A stretch of 37,991 bases of DNA from positions 1-37,991 of the IMG/VR virus record IMGVR_UViG_3300033148_002656; one strand, given 5' to 3'. A program made the translations under genes and the position numbers. Below, one piece after another: positions 7,152 through 14,283 of this stretch. This stretch comes from a virus. Position 1 is the stretch's first letter; each line of letters opens with the position of its first letter. Below the pieces are notes generated by a model. That model did no database searches. It saw only the letters and a list, made by a program, of their open reading frames with translations, and was not told the DNA's origin.

Positions 7152-7181
7152 CAAATCTACAAATAAAAATCAAACAAACAA
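7152..7181 (-). promoter_or_regulatory. Bacteroidota-type promoter for the 116-aa gene
   Basis: On the minus strand TTG (7179-7181), 19 nt, TAGATTTG (7152-7159). Start of transcription expected about 30 nt before the ATG at 7116. Confidence 0.7.
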
Positions 7182-7206
7182 GGAATAAGGGAATAAATAA
7201 TAAAGA

Positions 7207-8655
7207 TTACCAATTATATTGATCGCTTTCCTTCATCTCAACACATCCTGTTAACGTATCGGGTGCATCATCATGCTTATTAGCCTTAAAGTTTCTAAGG
7301 AAGCCCGTAATGTGTGTATAGAAGTCAGGCCAACGACTAGACCAATCATCAGGGAAAACAACCTCACGCATTACCTGAGCTGATTGTGATATAATCCTAG
7401 ACTCTTTATTCTGGCTTTGATGAAACCAGTCTACATAAACGGAGCTGTCTGTTTTCTCATCTACAACCCTAGCAAATGACCTACCCCCGTTATTACTTTC
7501 AATATCGGCATGATTAACCTTGTGGGTATCTAGCATTGAAGCTGTCCAACCCTCAGTCTTTTCCATACCTTCCTGAGTGTATAAGATATCAAGAATATAA
7601 AGCTTATCATCATCTAATCCAACACCGTAAACAATCGAACATAGGTAGTCATCCCCTTTATCTGCTGTATCGGTATAGTTTTTAATCTGCTTAAATTCTG
7701 GAGGCTTAAGATATGTATTAAAACGACCATATAAGCGACCTGCTGTACTTGCTGGATTGCCTTGGTATAATGCTTCGAACTTAACTGGATCGGTTGCTTT
7801 ATCCTCTAATAGCTTTTTCTTATTATGACGTTCAGGCCAAAGTGCCTCACCTGGTTCTCTTGGATCTATCTGATTTGGTGGTCCTGTCTTGATAGCCTCA
7901 AAATTAATCTTTAACCACACATCATCAGGTATGTTATTAATATCTGTATTCTCATCAAACATCACAACCTTTTCTTTCTTCTCTAATCTACCTACTAAAT
8001 CGTCCTCGTGCCACCTAGTGAACACAATAAGCTGTTGTGACTTGTTGTGTAGTCTAGTTCTAACTACTGATGTGTACCAGTCCCAAACATTCTCACGTAT
8101 GATAGGTGAGCAAGCCTCTTTATAATCTTTATAGAGGTCATCCATTATCATGATATCAACAGGATTACCAGTAAGGGGACCAGATACACCGACTAATTTA
8201 AGACTACCACGAGCGTTTAATATTTCTGTTTCGTCTGCTCTGTTTATATAACCAGAAGTATCACCACGTTCAGGCATTTTAGTATCGGGAAAGACTTCTT
8301 TATACTCATCAGATCTAACTATGTTCTTTACATATCGACCGAACTTAAACGCTAATGAGGCCGCATAAGAGCCGATAGCAATTTGTTTATTAGGCTGTTG
8401 ACCAAAGATAAATGATGGTAAGTGTTGAGAGCTTCCTGTACTCTTTCCATGTTGAGGGGCAACAGATACCATAAGTTTCTTAATCTTACCATCTGCAAAC
8501 ATCTGTAATAACTCATAATACTGAGTATGAAACCAATCATTTTGGAATTCCTTCATCACAAAAGCCCCATAAGCAGGAAGAGAGACACGTGAACTTTCCG
8601 CATCTCTCATTCTGTATAAGCTTTCTAATTCTAATATCTCTTTGTCTGTAAGCAT
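7207..8655 (-). CDS. terL: Terminase large subunit, 482 aa
   Basis: This is the packaging motor and nuclease. The ATPase half has a Walker A-like loop APQHGKST (about 66-73) and a Walker B IMIMDD (about 168-173), then an SQQLIVFTRWHEDDLVGRL region characteristic of terminases. The C-terminal RNase H-like nuclease has acidic residues in DTADKGDDY, in ADIESNNGG and in HDDAPDTLTG. Length is normal. The gene starts two bases after the end of the small terminase and is transcribed with it. Confidence 0.93.
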   Translation of the reverse strand: MLTDKEILELESLYRMRDAESSRVSLPAYGAFVMKEFQNDWFHTQYYELLQMFADGKIKKLMVSVAPQHGKSTGSSQHLPSFIFGQQPNKQIAIGSYAASLAFKFGRYVKNIVRSDEYKEVFPDTKMPERGDTSGYINRADETEILNARGSLKLVGVSGPLTGNPVDIMIMDDLYKDYKEACSPIIRENVWDWYTSVVRTRLHNKSQQLIVFTRWHEDDLVGRLEKKEKVVMFDENTDINNIPDDVWLKINFEAIKTGPPNQIDPREPGEALWPERHNKKKLLEDKATDPVKFEALYQGNPASTAGRLYGRFNTYLKPPEFKQIKNYTDTADKGDDYLCSIVYGVGLDDDKLYILDILYTQEGMEKTEGWTASMLDTHKVNHADIESNNGGRSFARVVDEKTDSSVYVDWFHQSQNKESRIISQSAQVMREVVFPDDWSSRWPDFYTHITGFLRNFKANKHDDAPDTLTGCVEMKESDQYNW

Positions 8656-8656
8656 A

Positions 8657-9115
8657 TTATTTTTTCATTCTGCTTTCTAATTCTTTAATCTTATCTTCTC
8701 GCTCCTCGGCTGTTAGCTCTACATTAAGGTTTGTTTGCTCAATGATTTGCTTATCCCTCCATCGCCCAGGCTGTCTATTCTTAAGCCAAAATATAGCTGC
8801 TGCCGTATCAGGTGGATAGTGCTTGATAGTATCATGAGTTATGATTTCACCATTAGATAAAAATACCTTTTCCTCTGGATGCTCATAACCTAACGCCCTA
8901 TGTCTTAATGACTTCTCAACGGTTGAACTATCAAAATCATCCTTGCCGATTTTTATGGACGCCAAGAATTCAGGATATTCATTCTTCCAATTATTCAAAG
9001 TAGACTCACAAACATCAAAGAATTTAATCAACTCAGCATCAGTATGCCCTAACAAGCAAAGCTTTCTAGCCTGTTCGTTATATTCCTCTTTATATTTAGT
9101 TGGTTGCCCTGCCAT
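8657..9115 (-). CDS. terS: Terminase small subunit, 152 aa
   Basis: The small terminase recognises phage DNA and loads the large subunit. The N-terminus (MAGQPTKYKEEYNEQARKLC) and the following helix-turn-helix (GHTDAELIKFFDVCESTLNNW) are typical of TerS. The middle carries the helical ALGYEHPEEKVF and KHYPPDTAAAIFWLKNRQPGRW regions found in many Bacteroidota and Proteobacteria phage TerS proteins, and the C-terminus is a charged helix. Upstream is the 31-aa gene, with a 3-nt gap. Confidence 0.9.
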   Translation of the reverse strand: MAGQPTKYKEEYNEQARKLCLLGHTDAELIKFFDVCESTLNNWKNEYPEFLASIKIGKDDFDSSTVEKSLRHRALGYEHPEEKVFLSNGEIITHDTIKHYPPDTAAAIFWLKNRQPGRWRDKQIIEQTNLNVELTAEEREDKIKELESRMKK

Positions 9116-9118
9116 ACC

Positions 9119-9214
9119 CTAATAATTTACTTCGTGAAACTCATACACTTTAAATCCTAATACATCAACACCCACACAGTAGGCTATTAATTTTGTTCTG
9201 TTTTTATCTTTCAT
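9119..9214 (-). CDS. Tiny protein, 31 aa
   Basis: ATG at 9214 encodes MKDKNRTKLIAYCVGVDVLG then FKVYEFHEVNY. It fits exactly between the 68-aa gene (3-nt gap) and the small terminase gene (3-nt gap), which supports it as a real gene of this operon. No family recognised. Confidence 0.5.
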   Translation of the reverse strand: MKDKNRTKLIAYCVGVDVLGFKVYEFHEVNY

Positions 9215-9217
9215 AGT

Positions 9218-9424
9218 CTAAATCTTTTCTATTTCAATATGCATTTTAACTTTAACACGCTCATTACATACGTCACAAGTAATGCTACTATCCACTGATT
9301 TATCACTCATTTTACTGAGTCTAGTTGCAAATTCAAGCATAACCCAACTCATGAACTTTTCACCGTTTAATTTACACAATTGATTATATCCTACTTTCGC
9401 AATCCTTCTAATTATCCATTTCAT
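9218..9424 (-). CDS. Hypothetical protein, 68 aa
   Basis: First gene of the terminase operon. The N-terminus is basic and helical (MKWIIRRIAKVGYNQLC), and the C-terminal half has one CxxC pair (ITCDVCNERVKVK), half of a zinc-binding site. A TATATTTG box at 9447-9454 lies 22 bases upstream, with only a weak -33. Function unknown. Confidence 0.55.
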   Translation of the reverse strand: MKWIIRRIAKVGYNQLCKLNGEKFMSWVMLEFATRLSKMSDKSVDSSITCDVCNERVKVKMHIEIEKI

Positions 9425-9470
9425 ATTCTAATTATTTAATCCTATACAAATATACTAATAAAAAAATAAA

Positions 9471-9498
9471 GCCTAATCTAAAATTAATTAGACTAGGC
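9471..9498 (-). terminator. Intrinsic terminator of the tRNA island
   Basis: An 11-bp stem (9471-9481 with 9488-9498) forms on the minus strand with one G-U pair and is followed by a long U-rich tail. The G-U position pairs only in minus-strand RNA, so the element serves leftward transcripts coming through the tRNA region. Confidence 0.75.
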
Positions 9499-9617
9499 CA
9501 GTAATGTTACTCAGTCCTATATAGTGGTAGGTACTTACCGAGCCTTGGTAAACAAAAATCAGAGATAAATCTGATTAAAATTTAATAAATATAGATTTTA
9601 AGATGTTATATTTATTA

Positions 9618-9661
9618 GTGGAGTCGTGAGAATCGAACTCACTACCATACCAAAAACCCCA
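9618..9661 (-). ncRNA. tRNA acceptor/T-arm minihelix (tRNA remnant)
   Basis: On the minus strand a perfect T-arm, GTGAG-TTCGATT-CTCAC, is followed by GACTCCA, which can pair with TGGGGTT located only 12 nt before the T-arm (7 bp with two G-U pairs). There are no D- or anticodon arms. It looks like a tRNA that lost its anticodon half, or a deliberate tRNA mimic. Confidence 0.35.
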
Positions 9662-9763
9662 TGTGCTAGTCTTTCCTAGCAGTCATTAATCATCAAGTTT
9701 TACCAAGTGCTTAATAGTCAGTTTTAGTTAATCGGACAGGAGAACTAACAAACCCCCTTATCG

Positions 9764-9836
9764 AGCCTTAAGTAGGAGTCGAACCCACAACCATCCGATT
9801 ACAACTCAGAAGCTCTACCAATTGAGCTATTAAGGC
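9764..9836 (-). tRNA. tRNA-Thr (anticodon TGT)
   Basis: A full cloverleaf folds on the minus strand: acceptor GCCTTAA/TTAAGGC (7 bp), D-arm GCTC-AATTGGTA-GAGC, anticodon stem TCTGA/TCGGA with loop GTTGTAA (T33, anticodon TGT), variable loop TGGTT, and T-arm GTGGG-TTCGACT-CCTAC. The discriminator base is T. No CCA is encoded. It would read ACA codons. The two neighbouring tRNA-like folds are degenerate, so this is the only intact tRNA I find. Confidence 0.92.
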
Positions 9837-9924
9837 AAATTGTAGTACGCCTGTTACATTAGCTTATTTATACAGATTGACTGCCAATTCCCTAGGCAAA
9901 ACAATCAATGCTAAATACGTTCCG

Positions 9925-9993
9925 TGATCCAACGGGCTTCGAACCCTAACCTTTCCCTTATTCGGGAATATGCAACCAATACACCTTTAGATC
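9925..9993 (-). pseudogene. Degenerate tRNA-like element
   Basis: The minus strand gives an acceptor GATCTAA/TTGGATC (7 bp, one G-U), a D-arm GTGT-ATTGGTT-GCAT, an anticodon stem TTCCC/GGGAA, and a T-loop TTCGAAG. The anticodon loop has only six bases (GAATAA, no T33) and the T-stem has only three clean pairs. At 69 nt it is short by the missing bases. Either a decayed tRNA, a sequencing indel, or a non-decoding mimic. Confidence 0.45.
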
Positions 9994-10030
9994 TCCATTC
10001 GTCTTTCCGAACTGTCATACTAACCCAAAA

Positions 10031-10417
10031 CTAAACCAAAATAATATCTTCAATCTCTTCATTATAAACTTTCTCAATCATCAGAATTTCTTTTTCCTTC
10101 CAATTCATAGTCTCCAGCTTAACCTTCATCTTATACATTGTAATTCCAATCATAGGAGCTACAGCAGTTTTATCGTATAGTGCTATTAGAGCGACTAACT
10201 TGATGTAGAATGGTAGATTGTATACCCCATCAGGATAAAGTTCCTTAAAAGTCCTCTCAATCATCAACACGTCACCTTCGTCAAAGTTATTAGCCGTTAT
10301 ATTCTTGCGTAAAGAAGCCCAAGTTGTCTGAAACTTCTTATATGTCCAGACGATTCCACGACTAAATAAAATAAAGTTAAGCTTATCCGTTAATGTTATT
10401 TCTCTTGTTAATTCCAT
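10031..10417 (-). CDS. Hypothetical protein, 128 aa
   Basis: I do not recognise this helical protein. The N-terminus MELTREITLTDKLNFILFSRG is followed by an aromatic helix (VWTYKKFQTTW), a hydrophobic stretch (FYIKLVALIALYDKT, too polar around it for a clear membrane segment) and two similar short helices ending in MIERTFKELYPDG and MIEKVYNEEIEDI. It ends directly before the tRNA island and may be cotranscribed with it. Confidence 0.6.
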   Translation of the reverse strand: MELTREITLTDKLNFILFSRGIVWTYKKFQTTWASLRKNITANNFDEGDVLMIERTFKELYPDGVYNLPFYIKLVALIALYDKTAVAPMIGITMYKMKVKLETMNWKEKEILMIEKVYNEEIEDIILV

Positions 10418-10483
10418 GACTGTAAATATAAGAATGTTTTTTTAATTTCCCACTATGATAGGGATAAAAAGTTAATAATTTAA

Positions 10484-10888
10484 TTATTTCTTTAATTCAT
10501 CCTCAGTAATGTAATATTCTTTAGGGATTCCGATTGCGTAACCCTTTGAGCGTAGGGAATCGATTTGCTCACTATTCAACTGTCTATATGCAAATGAGTG
10601 ATCTCCATATCCGTGATTTCTTCTTCTTTTAGAGGATTTATAACATGATGAATATCCGAATCCATTTTGCCTTTTAACAATCTTTATTTCACAATGCAAA
10701 TCTCCTGATGCAATTCTAATACAACATATAGCATCTTCTTCACTAATATCCTTAAGCTCTTTTAGGATTAATTTTGAATCTGAATGTATTGCATCATACA
10801 AACTTGATTCTGTCAATCTTAGACGACCTAACCCTTTTCCATACTTACATCCTAAATATCGTCCGTACCATTTAATTTTATCGTTCAT
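10484..10888 (-). CDS. Hypothetical protein, 134 aa
   Basis: Not recognised. The sequence is basic and rich in Gly, Tyr and Cys (YLGCKYGKGLGRLRL; CCIRIASGDLHCEIKIVKR; SSCYKSSKRRRNHGYGDHS). The six cysteines and the Arg/His cluster could bind metal or nucleic acid, but no spacing matches a known finger. Small accessory gene in the replication operon arm. Confidence 0.6.
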   Translation of the reverse strand: MNDKIKWYGRYLGCKYGKGLGRLRLTESSLYDAIHSDSKLILKELKDISEEDAICCIRIASGDLHCEIKIVKRQNGFGYSSCYKSSKRRRNHGYGDHSFAYRQLNSEQIDSLRSKGYAIGIPKEYYITEDELKK

Positions 10889-10912
10889 CTCGTTTTTATT
10901 ATTGGTTAGTAA

Positions 10913-11170
10913 TTATTCCCCTAAAGCTTTATTGATTGCGTTATTTGATTGTTCTAAGAACTCACCCATAAATTCACTAACATGCTCATTCCCCACTTGA
11001 TTAACTAAATCCTGTAACGCTTTCAACAACTCTGGAGCTGCTGCAATTAGTTTCGCATTCTCTATCTTATCATCTCCAGTAATTATTGCAATCTGACCAG
11101 CACTAGAAGTAACCTCTCTAAATACGCTACCTCTTTCTGATACTATCCATTCACCTTTAAATTCCCTCAT
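10913..11170 (-). CDS. Ead/Ea22-like small phage protein, 85 aa
   Basis: The central motif ENAKLIAAAPELLKALQDLVNQV is the hallmark of a widespread small phage protein type, annotated with Ead/Ea22-like names, whose function is unclear. The N-terminal half (MREFKGEWIVSERGSVFREV) is beta-rich. It has its own promoter at 11202-11230. Confidence 0.65.
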   Translation of the reverse strand: MREFKGEWIVSERGSVFREVTSSAGQIAIITGDDKIENAKLIAAAPELLKALQDLVNQVGNEHVSEFMGEFLEQSNNAINKALGE

Positions 11171-11201
11171 CTCTTTTAGTTTTGGTTAAACATTCAATAC
11201 A

Positions 11202-11230
11202 CAAATATACATTAAATTATCTAATTACAA
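11202..11230 (-). promoter_or_regulatory. Candidate promoter for the 11170 gene
   Basis: Minus strand TTG (11228-11230), 18 nt, TATATTTG (11202-11209). It lies just downstream of the terminator at 11254-11279. Confidence 0.6.
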
Positions 11231-11253
11231 GCAATAATTAAATAAATAATGAA

Positions 11254-11279
11254 AAAACTCACCTGATTAGATGAGTTTT
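11254..11279 (-). terminator. Intrinsic terminator
   Basis: An 8-bp stem AAAACTCA/TGAGTTTT with a minus-strand loop TCTAATCAGG and six U. It ends transcripts from the replication operon or from the short RNA candidate at 11280-11375. Confidence 0.8.
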
Positions 11280-11375
11280 AAACAATTGGTTTTTTAAACC
11301 TTACTTCATAAGAACCTCCCAGCCTGCTTAGGCTTAATTTAGTTAGTGCAATATGCGTGTCTTAATAACTTAGTA
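11254..11375 (-). ncRNA. Candidate small RNA of about 120 nt
   Basis: The 11171-11411 gap holds no ATG-started frame of note. On the minus strand a perfect TATATTTG box (11379-11386, no good -33) is followed by a small hairpin AGCCT-AAGC-AGGCT, a purine run GGGAGG, a second mini-hairpin GGTTT/AAACC and the terminator at 11254-11279. That is the layout of a free-standing small RNA, but a start-less 24-codon frame also crosses it, so it could instead be a leader remnant. Confidence 0.3.
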
Positions 11376-11411
11376 CTTCAAATATACAATTAATTTATTA
11401 ATATATCCTAA

Positions 11412-11708
11412 TTATTTACTAATATTTTTAAACCAAACCTCTATTTCAGTCCTATTTCGTTTATAGTGACTGGCATTAATCCACCTCTCAGTATAATCAT
11501 TAGCCTTTTCTAAATCCTTCTTTGTACCCTTACCGCTTAGCTTGTGTTTTAAGCGTTCATACAAGCCCATTTTAGCAACTTTATCATATCGAGTAATGTA
11601 TTTGATTATATTACCCTTACAAAAGCCTGATCCATAGTCATAGGATATTGCAAACATTTGAGCAATTACATCATTCTTTTGTGTCCCGTATTTTTTAGCG
11701 TTCTTCAT
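11412..11708 (-). CDS. DUF3310-like protein, 98 aa
   Basis: The pattern GFCKGNIIKYITRYDK followed by KKDLEKANDYTERWI matches the DUF3310 family (phage proteins related to the SaV/T7 gp1.7-type nucleotide metabolism group). The first half is poorly conserved and the tail is basic and short. In other phages this family sits among replication genes, as here downstream of DnaB. Confidence 0.7.
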   Translation of the reverse strand: MKNAKKYGTQKNDVIAQMFAISYDYGSGFCKGNIIKYITRYDKVAKMGLYERLKHKLSGKGTKKDLEKANDYTERWINASHYKRNRTEIEVWFKNISK

Positions 11709-11709
11709 C

Positions 11710-11808
11710 TTAGAAAATTAATGTGATTAAATAAATTGATAATACACTTGATGCTAAGCAGATTAATAAGCCTAGTCTTTTGTAGTTCGTTTTAGATAAT
11801 TCTTTCAT
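11710..11808 (-). CDS. Tiny membrane protein, 32 aa
   Basis: ATG at 11808 follows an AAAGAG-ATG leader: MKELSKTNYKRLG then one hydrophobic helix to the end. Its stop is two bases before the DUF3310 gene, which fits tight operon packing. Function unknown. Confidence 0.5.
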   Translation of the reverse strand: MKELSKTNYKRLGLLICLASSVLSIYLITLIF

Positions 11809-11842
11809 CTCTTTAATTTTAATCTGTTAGTAATAATTATAT

Positions 11843-13354
11843 TTAAAATGGTTCGTTATTCTTTTCAAAGTCTCTACTTTCAAATCCAGCATTTGGACTA
11901 GTAGGAATAAAATCGTTAACCCTATCATTTTTCTTTTCAAGTATATAATCCTTAGTATCTCTCCAAGTCGTACAGGATTTATTTACATCTACAAGTATCT
12001 TATCAGGACCGTTAGCCCTATCCTTTGCAAAGTTTAATATGGTTGTTTCATTCCAGTCTACATCTTGGTATTGCTCACTTGAATTATCTTTAAGCAATTG
12101 CTCAAAACTTGGATCTTGCTGAATGTAGTATCTAGGTCTAAAGACAAATATAATCGCATCAGCATCTTGTTCAATACTTCCTGATTCTCTAAGGTCTGCC
12201 ATTATCGGTTGCTTACCTGGTCTTTTCTCAACCTCTCTATTTAGTTGAGCCAAAACGAAAATAGGGATATCTAACTCTTTTGCTAATAGTTTCAGGCCCC
12301 TAGTCATTTCTGATACCTCTTGCTCTCTGTTTTGTTTCTTTCCGGACGCTGATAATAATTGTAAATAGTCAATCAATATCATATCACATCTACCTTTTTT
12401 CTTTAAGCTTCTCGAGACTTTAGAAATGTAATTAAGGTTACAGCCTGCTTTATCATCAATAAACATGTTAAGCTTCTGTAATTCATCATGAGCCTCTTGT
12501 AATCTACCTTCTTCTTCATCTGATAAATTACCCTTTAAGAATCTTTTAGAATATCCATCATCTAAATTATCATCAGAATCTAAACCTTCGGCCTCTGCAA
12601 TTAATAATCTATCAGCTAAACTCACATCATCCATTTCTAAAGAAAAGAAACAAGGATGTTTGGAATCCTTACTTGCTGCCTTAGCTTCTTGTAGAGCATA
12701 GGCTGTTTTCCCCATTCCAGGACGTGCCGCAATTATTATAAGCTTACCACCTTGCCAACCGTTTGTATGATCCGTAATAGCTCCACTGAATGAAGGTATT
12801 CCCGCAATCTTACCCGATAAGAATAATTCTTTACGCTCATGATATTTTAAAACCGAGTCAGTAGCAACTAAAGAAACGTTTCTACCAGTAGATTCATTAT
12901 TAGTCACCTTATCCATAAGCCTAACCATATCATCCCATAAAGCAATAGATTCTAAAGGGTCAACGTCTGCAAATGCTTTAGATTGAATAATAGATGAGAC
13001 TTTAATAAGCTCCCTTTGAATGTATTTCTGAGCTATTATTCTAGCATGGTTTTCTATGTGAGCCGCATTAGCTATCTTAGTTGTTAGACTCGAAACAAAG
13101 AAAGCACCGCCTACATTTTCAAGCTGCTTAGTAAAAGTTAACCTATCGCAAACAGTTAATAAATCAACAGGTGAATGATTAGTATTTAAATAATCAATAG
13201 CTGAATAGATAACTTTATGAGCTGGCTTATAAAATGAATCCTCATTAATTATTTCACAAACCTTTTCATACGAATCCTGTTCTAAAAGTAAAGCCCCTAG
13301 AACGGCTGTTTCGAGATCTATTGATTGTGGTGGGATTAGTCCGTGTTGTTTCAT
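11843..13354 (-). CDS. dnaB: Replicative DNA helicase (DnaB-like), 503 aa
   Basis: This hexameric helicase unwinds the fork during phage replication. The N-terminal domain starts in the DnaB manner (PPQSIDLETAVLGALLLEQDSY). The RecA-like domain has Walker A AARPGMGKTA (about 209-218), the FFSLEMDDVSLADRL motif, Walker B MILIDYLQLL, the Gln-containing VLAQLNREVEKR and the DLRESGSIEQDADAIIFVFR arginine-finger region. Length is typical. It is two bases downstream of the DUF4373 initiator gene and must be cotranscribed with it. No primase or polymerase gene was seen, so host enzymes are probably recruited. Confidence 0.95.
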   Translation of the reverse strand: MKQHGLIPPQSIDLETAVLGALLLEQDSYEKVCEIINEDSFYKPAHKVIYSAIDYLNTNHSPVDLLTVCDRLTFTKQLENVGGAFFVSSLTTKIANAAHIENHARIIAQKYIQRELIKVSSIIQSKAFADVDPLESIALWDDMVRLMDKVTNNESTGRNVSLVATDSVLKYHERKELFLSGKIAGIPSFSGAITDHTNGWQGGKLIIIAARPGMGKTAYALQEAKAASKDSKHPCFFSLEMDDVSLADRLLIAEAEGLDSDDNLDDGYSKRFLKGNLSDEEEGRLQEAHDELQKLNMFIDDKAGCNLNYISKVSRSLKKKGRCDMILIDYLQLLSASGKKQNREQEVSEMTRGLKLLAKELDIPIFVLAQLNREVEKRPGKQPIMADLRESGSIEQDADAIIFVFRPRYYIQQDPSFEQLLKDNSSEQYQDVDWNETTILNFAKDRANGPDKILVDVNKSCTTWRDTKDYILEKKNDRVNDFIPTSPNAGFESRDFEKNNEPF

Positions 13355-13356
13355 GG

Positions 13357-14082
13357 TTACATAAAATTAAATTTCTCAGTTGGGTTTTTAGTTTCTGGTT
13401 CTGAATAGTCAGGTAGGTTATTTAGAAACGTGCTAAAGTTCTTAATAAATGTTTTACCTGTTGTGCATTCAGAAACATATCTTTTAATCATAGCCTTTAA
13501 TTCATCGGCTGTATTTGTTTTTAATAATGATTTGATTTTCGTTTTATTGGTTTTACTCTTACCAGTCGAACAATTCTTTACAGGGCATCTTGTTGGATAG
13601 AGGGAATATATCTCATTGGCGGCGTCAGCCTCTTTTTGTATCTTTTCTTTTCCTTTACTTTCCTTTCTTTTCTTTTCTTTGCTAGGTGTGGCTTTAGCAT
13701 TGCTAGGCTTTTGCTTTGACGATGCTTTAGCAATACCACCTAAACGCCCCGCCTCTGCACGCTTCCTTCTCTTCTCATCTACTTGTTCCATTCGAATCAT
13801 TAACGATTCAGAGAAGAAACGACCATCTTTTTCCACTAATAAGTTAGTGTCAAAACAGAGATTTAAAATACCGTTTAGCTTTTCTTTAGTAGTGTTTAAG
13901 CTAAGGGCTAGACCTGCTTTAGCATTGCTAGAAAATGAGTAATCTGAACTTTCTCTAAGCGTTTCTATTACTGCCCAATACAAGCCGTAACCTTCCCATC
14001 CAAACTCGGACCGTAATTGTAAAATCTTTTCGTCACCTCTAGCATTGCTATCATGTGAGAAATAATAAGCTTCTTTTACCAT
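13357..14082 (-). CDS. DUF4373 / Lin1244-type replication initiator, 241 aa
   Basis: The N-terminal 100 residues match the DUF4373 (Lin1244/Lin1753-like) pattern: YYFSHDSNARGDEKILQLRS, then GWEGYGLYWAVIETL. This winged-helix-like domain is found in phage and plasmid initiators and helicase loaders. A low-complexity Lys/Ser/Ala linker follows (about 110-150), then a C-terminal domain with DELKAMIKRYVSECTTGKTF and FLNNLPDY, resembling DnaD/loader tails. The gene is followed directly by dnaB. Its DNA contains three perfect 11-bp palindromes and a polypurine tract, so it may carry the origin, as lambda O does. Confidence 0.75.
   Translation of the reverse strand: MVKEAYYFSHDSNARGDEKILQLRSEFGWEGYGLYWAVIETLRESSDYSFSSNAKAGLALSLNTTKEKLNGILNLCFDTNLLVEKDGRFFSESLMIRMEQVDEKRRKRAEAGRLGGIAKASSKQKPSNAKATPSKEKKRKESKGKEKIQKEADAANEIYSLYPTRCPVKNCSTGKSKTNKTKIKSLLKTNTADELKAMIKRYVSECTTGKTFIKNFSTFLNNLPDYSEPETKNPTEKFNFM
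13641..14050. other. Candidate replication origin with three TAGCATTGCTA iterons
   Basis: TAGCATTGCTA occurs perfectly at 13695-13705, 13920-13930 and 14040-14050. Each copy encodes Ser-Asn-Ala followed by Lys or Arg in the initiator protein. Next to the first copy, 13641-13680 is 40 nt of pyrimidines with a single exception on the plus strand (polypurine on the minus strand). Iterons plus a strand-asymmetric tract inside the initiator gene is the lambda O/ori arrangement. No function is proven. Confidence 0.45.
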
Positions 14083-14085
14083 CTA

Positions 14086-14256
14086 TTAGTCCTCCAAGCT
14101 TAAAAGGTTTGTAATATAATGTATATCAGAAACACTATAAGTATTGTTTTTCATTTTGAGATTTAAGCTACTTCTGTGAATACCTAGTTTTGACGCTAAC
14201 CATACTTTACTAATTCCCTTTTCCTTTAACGCTTTGTTAATTTTATCCGTAAACAT
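14086..14256 (-). CDS. Cro/XRE-type helix-turn-helix regulator, 56 aa
   Basis: ATG at 14256 gives MFTDKINKALKEKGISKVWL, then ASKLGIHRSSLNLKMKNN, a clear XRE-type helix-turn-helix (WLASKLGIHRSSLNLKMKNN), and a short C-terminal helix. It is the first gene of the leftward replication operon, between divergent promoters, so it probably controls the early switch. At 56 residues it has no dimerisation or cleavage domain, so it is Cro-like rather than a CI-type lysogeny repressor. Confidence 0.8.
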   Translation of the reverse strand: MFTDKINKALKEKGISKVWLASKLGIHRSSLNLKMKNNTYSVSDIHYITNLLSLED

Positions 14257-14283
14257 AACTGTGTTTTATTAATTAATAGTACA

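Larger units (their letters stand above)
9499..10025 (-). ncRNA. Structured non-coding island with tRNA and tRNA-like folds
   Basis: About 530 bases contain no plausible gene on either strand but many helices. Besides the three tRNA or tRNA-like elements listed separately, the minus strand can form: a perfect 10-bp stem AATAAATATA/TATATTTATT (near 9585-9617), AATCAGA/TCTGATT (near 9557-9576), TGCTAG/CTAGCA with a 6-nt loop (near 9663-9680), and a long interrupted hairpin between 9851 and 9920 (TATTTA, ATTGA and TGCC with their complements in order). The island ends in the terminator at 9471-9498. It may be a processed tRNA operon or one larger ornate RNA containing a tRNA. Confidence 0.45.

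Noticed and set aside
7889-8540. Further open frames within the terminase gene, on both strands
   Set aside because: The terminase frame is certain by motifs; these are chance frames.
9618-9661. tmRNA 3' end
   Set aside because: The T-arm and acceptor resemble one, but no matching 5' tmRNA end, tag frame or pseudoknots are seen within 400 bases.
13616-13942. Plus-strand open frame of 108 codons, Phe/Ser/Leu-rich
   Set aside because: Shadow of the initiator gene; its low complexity simply mirrors the polypurine tract and Lys-rich linker.
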